DNA of 64,000 nt. It comes from Clostridia bacterium. GTDB lineage: Bacteria > Bacillota > Clostridia > Lachnospirales > Lachnospiraceae. The notes under the pieces were generated by a model that saw nothing but the letters and a program-made list of their open reading frames with translations, ran no database searches and was not told the origin of the DNA. Below, piece after piece: positions 55,781 to 64,000 of the stretch. The stretch spans positions 124,001 through 188,000 of the forward strand of contig SAAB01000001.1 of assembly GCA_009929615.1 (NCBI GenBank), written 5' to 3'. Positions within the stretch are counted from its first letter, which is position 1. Each line of letters starts with the position of its first letter. The position numbers and the translations under genes are program-made.

Positions 55781-56199
55781 AAGGACTGGAGAAACAATTC
55801 CGCGAAACCTTTGAGCTTGAAGACGTTGATTTGAGAACCTTTTCACCATTGACTCTGGCCTATATAGGTGATGCAGTTTATGAACTGATGATTCGCTCCA
55901 TTATTGTTGAAAAAGGGAATGCCCCGGTCAATAAGCTGCATAAACGTTCCAGCCAGCTGGTAAAGGCGAAGACACAGGCTGAGGCGGCAATTAAATTACA
56001 GGAAGTATTTACAGAAGAGGAAATGGCTGTCTATAAACGGGGGAGAAATACCCGTTCACACACTATGGCAAAGAATGCGGAGATGGTTGATTATCGAATG
56101 GCTACAGGATTTGAAGCAGTCATGGGTTATCTGCATCTGAAACAGGATTATGGAAGGATGCTGGAACTCATTTATTTGGGAATCGGCGATAAATTATAG
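55765..56199 (+). CDS. mrnC: Mini-ribonuclease 3 (MrnC)
   Basis: RNase III catalytic domain without the dsRNA-binding domain; matures 23S rRNA. 144 aa, standard length. LAYIGDAVYELMIRSII is the RNase III signature with catalytic aspartate, and VNKLHKRSSQLVKAKTQA follows. Starts inside the end of cysS (16-base overlap) and is 14 bases before rlmB, as in the conserved Firmicute order cysS-mrnC-rlmB. Confidence 0.95.
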   Translation: MEASIEGLEKQFRETFELEDVDLRTFSPLTLAYIGDAVYELMIRSIIVEKGNAPVNKLHKRSSQLVKAKTQAEAAIKLQEVFTEEEMAVYKRGRNTRSHTMAKNAEMVDYRMATGFEAVMGYLHLKQDYGRMLELIYLGIGDKL

Positions 56200-56213
56200 G
56201 AGAATAATAGAAT

Positions 56214-56954
56214 ATGGGATATGAAGAATTTAAAATTGAAGGGCGTCATCCAGTAATGGAGGCTTTTCGCGCGGGAAGAACGATTGATAAACTATTTGTA
56301 CTGGACGGATGCGAAGAAGGACCGGTAAAGTCCATTATCCGAGCAGCTAAAAAACAGGATACATATATCCAGTTTGTAAAAAAAGAACGTCTGGACCAGC
56401 TTTCAGAGACACATCAGCATCAAGGTGTGATTGCTATGGCAGCTGCCTATACCTATTGTGAAGTCGAGGACATTCTTAAAAGTGCCAGGGAAAAAAATGA
56501 AGACCCATTTATCTTTATTCTCGACGGTATTGAAGACCCACATAATCTTGGGGCCATTATCCGAACAGCTAATCTGGCCGGAGCTCATGGTGTCATTATA
56601 CCAAAACACCGTGCCGTAGGTTTAACAGCAACTGTTGCCAAAACCTCAGCAGGAGCTTTGAATTATACACCGGTTGCCAAAGTGGCGAATATTTCCCAGA
56701 CGATTGATGCTCTTAAAAAAGAAGGTCTCTGGTTTGTGTGTGGACATATGGGTGGAGATGTTATGTATCGTCTGAATCTGAAAGGTCCTATCGGTCTAGT
56801 GGTTGGTAATGAAGGCGAGGGCGTCAGCCGTCTTGTTCGTGAAAAATGTGATTATATTGCCAGTATTCCGATGAAAGGGAATATTGATTCTCTGAATGCG
56901 TCAGTAGCGGCCGGAGTTCTGGCCTATGAGATAGTTCGACAAAGGATGAGTTAA
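56214..56954 (+). CDS. rlmB: 23S rRNA (guanosine2251-2'-O)-methyltransferase
   Basis: SpoU/TrmH-family SPOUT enzyme, 246 aa. N-terminal substrate-binding L30e-like domain (EGRHPVMEAFRAGRTID), then motif 1 NLGAIIRTANLAGAHGVI, motif 2 LVVGNEGEGVSRLV and motif 3 IPMKGNIDSLNASVAAGV, all complete. AGGAG precedes the ATG. In Bacillus yacP lies between rlmB and sigH; here sigH follows after 1 base. Confidence 0.95.
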   Translation: MGYEEFKIEGRHPVMEAFRAGRTIDKLFVLDGCEEGPVKSIIRAAKKQDTYIQFVKKERLDQLSETHQHQGVIAMAAAYTYCEVEDILKSAREKNEDPFIFILDGIEDPHNLGAIIRTANLAGAHGVIIPKHRAVGLTATVAKTSAGALNYTPVAKVANISQTIDALKKEGLWFVCGHMGGDVMYRLNLKGPIGLVVGNEGEGVSRLVREKCDYIASIPMKGNIDSLNASVAAGVLAYEIVRQRMS

Positions 56955-56955
56955 A

Positions 56956-57558
56956 ATGGCAGATGTCCAAAAGAATAATTATTGGGATAAAACCGATGAA
57001 AGACTGGTCCAGATTTGCCGTCAGGGAGATAAGGCGGCACTGGATGGTATTATGGAAAAATACAAACCTCTTGTTATTAAGAAAGCCCGATCCATGTTTA
57101 TTATTGGAGGGGAAACAGAAGATTTGATTCAGGAGGGGATGATTGGTCTGTTCAAAGCTGTTCAGGAATTTAATCCGGAGCGGGAAGTATCTTTCTACAG
57201 CTTTGCAAAACTTTGTATAGACAGACAGATTTATTCGGCCATAACCAGTGCCGGACGTAAGAAACACAGCCCTCTGAATGGATACATCTCTTTGAGTGAA
57301 TCTGAGGAAATTGAAGGGCGGGAACAGTCAAGCCCGGAAGAAGAACTCATTGACAGGGAACAGGCTGCAATTATTCGCGAGAAACTGGATGAGATTCTGA
57401 GTGCTTTTGAGCTTTCTGTTTTAAAGTTATTTTTAGAAGGATACAGCTATGCTCAGATAGGCAGTCTTTTAGGAAAAAAAGAGAAGTCTGTGGACAATGC
57501 ACTCCGCCGGGTCAAGGGAAAACTGAGTGATATTTTCAATGCCCTGAATCAGGGGTAA
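56956..57558 (+). CDS. sigH: RNA polymerase sigma factor SigH
   Basis: Sigma-70-type factor, 200 aa. Region 2 is seen in EDLIQEGMIGLFKAVQEFNPE and region 4 helix-turn-helix in SYAQIGSLLGKKEKSVDNALRR. In spore formers SigH (Spo0H) drives entry to sporulation and competence genes. The identification rests on the sequence and on the cysS-mrnC-rlmB-sigH order, which is conserved. AAAGGATG serves as ribosome-binding site and lies inside rlmB. Whether the organism sporulates cannot be judged from this window. Confidence 0.92.
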   Translation: MADVQKNNYWDKTDERLVQICRQGDKAALDGIMEKYKPLVIKKARSMFIIGGETEDLIQEGMIGLFKAVQEFNPEREVSFYSFAKLCIDRQIYSAITSAGRKKHSPLNGYISLSESEEIEGREQSSPEEELIDREQAAIIREKLDEILSAFELSVLKLFLEGYSYAQIGSLLGKKEKSVDNALRRVKGKLSDIFNALNQG

Positions 57559-57565
57559 AAAAAGA

Positions 57566-57595
57566 TTGACAAATATCTTCATTGCATATTATAAT
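57566..57595 (+). promoter_or_regulatory. Promoter for tRNA-Thr
   Basis: TTGACA at 57566-57571, 18-base spacer, TATAAT at 57590-57595. Confidence 0.7.
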
Positions 57596-57616
57596 AATCA
57601 AGCGGTTTGCAAGTAA

Positions 57617-57689
57617 GCTGCCTTGGCTCAGCTGGTAGAGCGTCGCCTTGGTAAGGCGGAGGTCGGCGGTTCAAATCCGCTAGGCAGCT
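57617..57689 (+). tRNA. tRNA-Thr (GGT)
   Basis: 73 nt. Perfect acceptor GCTGCCT / AGGCAGC, discriminator T. Anticodon GGT at 57650-57652 in loop TTGGTAA. T-loop TTCAAAT. CCA is not encoded. Confidence 0.96.
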
Positions 57690-57701
57690 CGCAAAACGAT
57701 G

Positions 57702-57731
57702 GGCGTTTGAGTATTTTACTCAAACGCCTTT
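57702..57731 (+). terminator. Terminator after tRNA-Thr
   Basis: GGCGTTTGAGTA (57702-57713) and TACTCAAACGCC (57717-57728), then TTTC. A perfect stem with a short T-tract. Confidence 0.8.
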
Positions 57732-57762
57732 CTTCGTTAAAAAATATGGATAGGAGGTCATT

Positions 57763-58164
57763 ATGATTAAACCGAGTGGTGAAACAGTACTTCTATATAA
57801 TTTAAATAATGATAAAGGCCGGAAACTTCGTTTTGTCATGGTCCGTATGGGCATGCGTATACGGGTTGTAAATAAAGAAGAATACGGACTTCCTGTTGGC
57901 ATACTTGCCGGAATGAAAGATGTCGTTCCGGAAAAAGAGGATAGTGACATTCAGGATTTTCAAGATGAAATGATGATTATGAAAGGTTTTTCGGACAGCC
58001 GCTTAGACCAGTTTCTTAAGGCCATGCGCAAGGATGGTATCGAGAAGGTCAATTACAAAGCAGTGCTTACACCGACGAATTGCCGTTGGAATTCCTGGCA
58101 GTTGTATCAGGAACTTCGAAAAGAGCATGAAACCATGAGTGGAAATAGCAGACAAACAGATTGA
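57763..58164 (+). CDS. DUF3783 domain protein
   Basis: 133 aa, small soluble protein. I recognise the DUF3783-type sequence: SGETVLLYNLNND at the start, MVRMGMRIRVVNKEEYGLPVG, and near the C-terminus VNYKAVLTPTNCRWNSWQLY, which follows the LDQFLKAMRKDGI helix. The family is found mainly in Lachnospiraceae and has no known function. AGGAGG precedes the ATG. It follows the tRNA-Thr terminator and precedes glnS, with no clear promoter of its own. Confidence 0.75.
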   Translation: MIKPSGETVLLYNLNNDKGRKLRFVMVRMGMRIRVVNKEEYGLPVGILAGMKDVVPEKEDSDIQDFQDEMMIMKGFSDSRLDQFLKAMRKDGIEKVNYKAVLTPTNCRWNSWQLYQELRKEHETMSGNSRQTD

Positions 58165-58208
58165 ATTATGTTACAATAAAGGATACGAATTAACAGGAGG
58201 CGGATGTT

Positions 58209-59876
58209 ATGGGAGAAAAAGAAGTGGTATCAAAGAATTTTATTGAACAGATTATTGATAAAGATTTAGAGGAAGGCCATGCACATACAGTTGCAACACG
58301 TTTTCCACCAGAGCCGAACGGTTATCTGCATATTGGACATGCCAAATCCATATTACTGAATTATGGACTGGCTCAGGAATACCACGGACATTTCAACCTT
58401 CGTTTTGATGATACAAACCCAACGAAGGAAAAGACAGAATTTGTTGAATCAATTATTAAAGATGTTGAATGGCTGGGAGCAAAGTATGATGGTGAAGTCC
58501 GTTTTGCTTCTAATTATTTTCAACAGATGTATGAAGCAGCGATTAAACTTATAAAAAAAGGAAAGGCTTTTGTATGTGATTTAACGGCAGAACAGATGCG
58601 TGAATATCGCGGTACATTAAAAGAAGCCGGTAAAAACAGTCCTTACAGAGACCGTTCGATTGAAGAGAATCTTGCACTTTTTGAAGGTATGAAGAATGGT
58701 GAATATCCAGACGGTTCCAAGGTACTTCGTGCCAAGATAGATATGTCTTCACCGAATATGAACATGAGAGACCCTGTTCTTTACCGTGTGGCCCGCATGA
58801 ATCATCATAATACAGGGGATACATGGTGCATTTATCCAATGTATGATTTTGCACATCCAATCGAGGATGCTATTGAAGGTATTACCCATTCAATTTGCAC
58901 ATTGGAATTTGAAGACCATAGACCATTATATGACTGGGTTGTAAGGGAACTGGAATATGCTGAGCCACCAAAACAGATTGAATTCGCTAAGATGTATCTG
59001 ACGAATGTGGTTACAGGAAAGCGTTATATCAAACGTCTTGTAGATGAAGGTATTGTTGATGGATGGGATGACCCTCGTCTGGTAACCATTGCAGCACTTC
59101 GCCGCCGTGGTTTCACACCGGAATCCATTCGTAATTTCATGGAACTGGTAGGCGTCTCCAAAGGAAATAGTTCCGTGGATTATGCGATGCTTGAGTACTG
59201 TATCCGTGAAGATTTGAAACTGAAACGTTCCAGAGTCATGGCTATTCTTGACCCTATTAAATTAATTATTGATAATTATCCGGAAGATCAGATTGAATAT
59301 ATGGATGTTATGAATAATCAGGAGAACGAAGAGATGGGAATGCGCCAGGTGCCTTTCTCCAGGGAACTTTATATTGAGAGAGATGACTTTATGGAAGAAC
59401 CGCCTAGAAAGTATTTCCGGCTTTTCCCAGGCAATGAAGTGCGTCTTATGAACGGCTACTTTGTTAAATGTGTAGATTACAAGAAGGATGAGAATGGTAA
59501 AGTAACAGAAGTTCACTGTACCTATGATCCTGAGACACGCAGTGGCAGTGGATTTACCGGACGTAAAGTTAAGGGCACGATTCATTGGGTTGCAGCTGCT
59601 ACAGCTGTAAAGGCGACAGTGCGTCTGTATGAGAATTTAGTTGAAGAAGAAAAGGGCGTTTATAATGAAGACGGTTCTTTGAATTTGAATCCGAATTCTT
59701 TAAAAGTTCTTGAAGAATGCTATTTAGAGCCATCATTGGCAGAGGCCAAACCGGGAGACAGTTTCCAGTTTGTACGGAATGGTTATTTCTGTGTAGATGA
59801 TAAGGACAGCCGTCCGGACGCTTTAGTGTTTAACCGGATTGTTTCTCTTAAGAGCTCTTATAAACCAGGTAAATAA
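58209..59876 (+). CDS. glnS: Glutaminyl-tRNA synthetase
   Basis: 555 aa class I synthetase. The HIGH motif is [16 protein letters not shown] near residue 36. The place where E. coli has VMSKRKL reads [13 protein letters not shown], so the KMSKS loop is degenerate though a lysine is kept; [14 protein letters not shown] and the C-terminal anticodon-binding beta barrels ([20 protein letters not shown]) are normal. I believe this form is usual in Lachnospiraceae GlnRS. Presence of GlnRS suggests direct charging of tRNA-Gln. AGGAGG precedes the ATG. Monocistronic. Confidence 0.93.
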   Translation: MGEKEVVSKNFIEQIIDKDLEEGHAHTVATRFPPEPNGYLHIGHAKSILLNYGLAQEYHGHFNLRFDDTNPTKEKTEFVESIIKDVEWLGAKYDGEVRFASNYFQQMYEAAIKLIKKGKAFVCDLTAEQMREYRGTLKEAGKNSPYRDRSIEENLALFEGMKNGEYPDGSKVLRAKIDMSSPNMNMRDPVLYRVARMNHHNTGDTWCIYPMYDFAHPIEDAIEGITHSICTLEFEDHRPLYDWVVRELEYAEPPKQIEFAKMYLTNVVTGKRYIKRLVDEGIVDGWDDPRLVTIAALRRRGFTPESIRNFMELVGVSKGNSSVDYAMLEYCIREDLKLKRSRVMAILDPIKLIIDNYPEDQIEYMDVMNNQENEEMGMRQVPFSRELYIERDDFMEEPPRKYFRLFPGNEVRLMNGYFVKCVDYKKDENGKVTEVHCTYDPETRSGSGFTGRKVKGTIHWVAAATAVKATVRLYENLVEEEKGVYNEDGSLNLNPNSLKVLEECYLEPSLAEAKPGDSFQFVRNGYFCVDDKDSRPDALVFNRIVSLKSSYKPGK

Positions 59877-59892
59877 AGGATAGATATATCAC

Positions 59893-59930
59893 AAAGGATG
59901 TAAGGTTTGGATACTTTTCATCCTTTTCCT
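59893..59930 (+). terminator. Terminator after glnS
   Basis: AAAGGATG (59893-59900) and CATCCTTT (59919-59926) with partial further pairing, followed by TCCTTTT. The rest of the 253-base gap to groES holds an A-rich stretch without visible genes, then the groE promoter and CIRCE. Confidence 0.7.
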
Positions 59931-60028
59931 TTTATTGGAACAAAAATAAAAAAGAGAGAAAATAAGAGATATAGCGAGTTAAAAAGAGATAAATTGGAAA
60001 AACTAAGAAAATACAAAGGTTTCTATGG

Positions 60029-60057
60029 TTGCATATTGAGACGTAATAAAATATTAT
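60029..60057 (+). promoter_or_regulatory. Promoter of groESL
   Basis: TTGCAT at 60029-60034, 17-base spacer, TATTAT at 60052-60057. Predicted start near 60064, just before CIRCE. Confidence 0.65.
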
Positions 60058-60069
60058 ATACCTAAACAA

Positions 60070-60096
60070 TTAGCACTCGGATTAGACGAGTGCTAA
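60070..60096. promoter_or_regulatory. CIRCE operator (HrcA binding site)
   Basis: TTAGCACTC-N9-GAGTGCTAA, a perfect match to the CIRCE consensus, 33 bases before groES. It binds the HrcA repressor and gives heat-inducible groESL. Confidence 0.97.
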
Positions 60097-60129
60097 TAAA
60101 CCCTAAAGATTGACAGGAGGAATTCAGAT

Positions 60130-60414
60130 ATGAAGTTAGTACCATTGGGAGACAGAGTTGTATTAAAACAGTTAGTAGCAGAAGAAACAACAAAATCCGG
60201 TATCGTTTTGACCGGTCAGGCTAAAGAAAAACCACAGGAAGCAGAGGTTATTGCTGTAGGTCCGGGCGGTGTTGTAGATGGTAAAGAGATTAAGATGGAA
60301 GTTGCCGTAGGACAGACCGTTATCTATTCCAAATATGCAGGAACAGAAGTAAAACTTGACGGCGAGGAATACATCATTGTAAGACAGTCTGATATTTTAG
60401 CTGTTGTAGAATAA
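60130..60414 (+). CDS. groES: Co-chaperonin GroES
   Basis: 94 aa, standard length; heptameric lid of the GroEL chamber. [12 protein letters not shown] at the N-terminus, the mobile loop [17 protein letters not shown] at about 20-36 and [18 protein letters not shown] are typical. AGGAGG precedes the ATG. First gene of groESL under CIRCE. Confidence 0.98.
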   Translation: MKLVPLGDRVVLKQLVAEETTKSGIVLTGQAKEKPQEAEVIAVGPGGVVDGKEIKMEVAVGQTVIYSKYAGTEVKLDGEEYIIVRQSDILAVVE

Positions 60415-60435
60415 TATAATAATATTTGGAGGTAG

Positions 60436-62064
<1,629 letters not shown>

Positions 62065-62086
62065 ATTTTAATATTTAGAATAGAAG

Positions 62087-62124
62087 CCCGGGAACTTCCA
62101 ATAAAAGGAAATTCCCGGGTTTTT
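62087..62124 (+). terminator. Terminator after groEL
   Basis: CCCGGGAA (62087-62094) pairs with TTCCCGGG (62112-62119), extended by TTCC/GGAA past one C-A mismatch, then TTTTT. Confidence 0.92.
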
Positions 62125-62208
62125 GCGATTTTTTGTGGAAAGTGATATAATAATAATAACTATGAGTAACGGTGAGAAAGACAACTGTGTGAGTGGGGCA
62201 AACTATAA

Positions 62209-63786
<1,578 letters not shown>

Positions 63787-63827
63787 GTTAAATGGGTGCA
63801 TAGCATAATATATAGAAGAATAATAAT

Positions 63828-63860
63828 CAGGATGCTGTCAAAAAGGCGGCATCCTGTTTT
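63828..63860 (+). terminator. Terminator after guaB
   Basis: CAGGATGCTGTC (63828-63839) and GGCGGCATCCTG (63845-63856), 12 bp with two G-U pairs, AAAAA loop, then TTTT. Confidence 0.88.
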
Positions 63861-63883
63861 GTATTGAAAGAAGGTGCTGACTT

Positions 63884-64000
63884 ATTAAAAAAAAGAATAT
63901 GTTGGTTATGATTGGCTGTATCATTGTTCTATTCCTGACGGTTTGTGGACTGTTTATTCAATCCTGTATGCGGAGAGGAAGAGTCAGCCCTTATGGTAAG
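63884..64000 (+). CDS. N-terminus of a membrane-anchored or secreted protein (runs off the right end)
   Basis: An open frame begins after the guaB terminator and continues to the window edge. Translation from 63884 gives a basic start (KKKN) and then a hydrophobic helix (MLVMIGCIIVLFLTVCGLF), as in a signal peptide or membrane anchor, followed by QSCMRRGRVSPYGK. The ribosome-binding site GAAAGAAGG at 63866-63874 is 9 bases before an ATT codon at 63884, while the first ATG (63899) is 24 bases away; a rare ATT start is therefore possible. Nothing more can be said of its function. Confidence 0.55.
   Translation, partial: MKKKNMLVMIGCIIVLFLTVCGLFIQSCMRRGRVSPYGK

Overview
The window looks like a chromosomal segment of an anaerobic, low-GC Gram-positive bacterium, most probably a Lachnospiraceae-type Clostridium. 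The grounds are the protein flavour (pyruvate:ferredoxin oxidoreductase, DUF1846, DUF1700, DUF3783, radical-SAM ThiH, sporulation-type sigma-H, a lipoprotein with a lipobox), strong AGGAGG ribosome-binding sites, TTGACA/TATAAT promoters and a CIRCE operator. There is no prophage, insertion sequence, integrase, CRISPR array or rRNA; it is a core-metabolism and information-processing region.

Layout. 1-3.7 kb: the end of a peptide ABC-transporter operon (dppC partial, dppD, dppF), then a phosphatase-superfamily gene behind its own promoter and a long hairpin. 3.8-7.9 kb (minus): type II topoisomerase pair parE-parC. 8.0-9.9 kb (minus): AEC-family permease and a LysR regulator, divergent from leucine/branched-chain genes at 10-16.4 kb (leuC, leuD, leuB, ilvD, ilvB). 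16.4-21.2 kb: serC, serA, a DUF1015 gene and a ferredoxin-tailed aldo/keto reductase. 21.3-23.6 kb: glycogen branching enzyme. 23.6-26.4 kb (minus): thiamine thiazole operon thiS-thiF-thiG-thiH, just behind the argH terminator; argH at 26.5-27.9 kb. 28-30.7 kb: rpsO and pnp, each with a structured leader. 30.9-32 kb: a zinc-ribbon membrane protein of unknown function. 32.1-35.6 kb: nifJ (PFOR). 35.7-37.7 kb (minus): small lipoprotein and DUF1846. 37.9-43.4 kb: M16 peptidase, DUF1700, rlmH, carB. 43.5-47.1 kb: an rsmH gene broken by an in-frame TAG, a HAD phosphatase, asnB. 47.2-50.8 kb: thiE, two HAD hydrolases, tyrS (minus). 50.9-51.3 kb: tRNA-Asp, tRNA-Val, tRNA-Met. 51.3-57.6 kb: ispF, a gamma-glutamylcysteine-ligase-like gene, an ATP-grasp gene, cysS, mrnC, rlmB, sigH. 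57.6-59.9 kb: tRNA-Thr, DUF3783 and glnS. 60-63.8 kb: CIRCE-groES-groEL, guaB. A partial membrane or secreted protein runs off the right end.

How it fits together. Much of the window builds amino acids (Leu/Ile/Val, Ser, Asn, Arg), cofactors (thiamine, isoprenoids) and nucleotides (carB, guaB), or supports translation and RNA turnover. The more unusual points are: (1) a two-gene gamma-glutamyl-Cys ligase/ATP-grasp cassette placed in the conserved ispF-cysS-mrnC-rlmB-sigH neighbourhood, which could make an uncharacterised thiol or peptide; (2) DUF1015, carrying a DGHHR motif, beside serC-serA; (3) a similar inverted repeat (TTGTAA-N4/5-TTACAA) at the predicted transcription starts of both carB and guaB; (4) a roughly 78-nt hairpin in the pnp leader, similar in arrangement to the RNase III/PNPase autoregulation known in E. 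coli; (5) the single-codon nonsense interruption of rsmH; and (6) the ThiS Gly-Gly tail codons doubling as the Shine-Dalgarno of thiF. All functional statements rest on recognition of family motifs by eye; no search was run.
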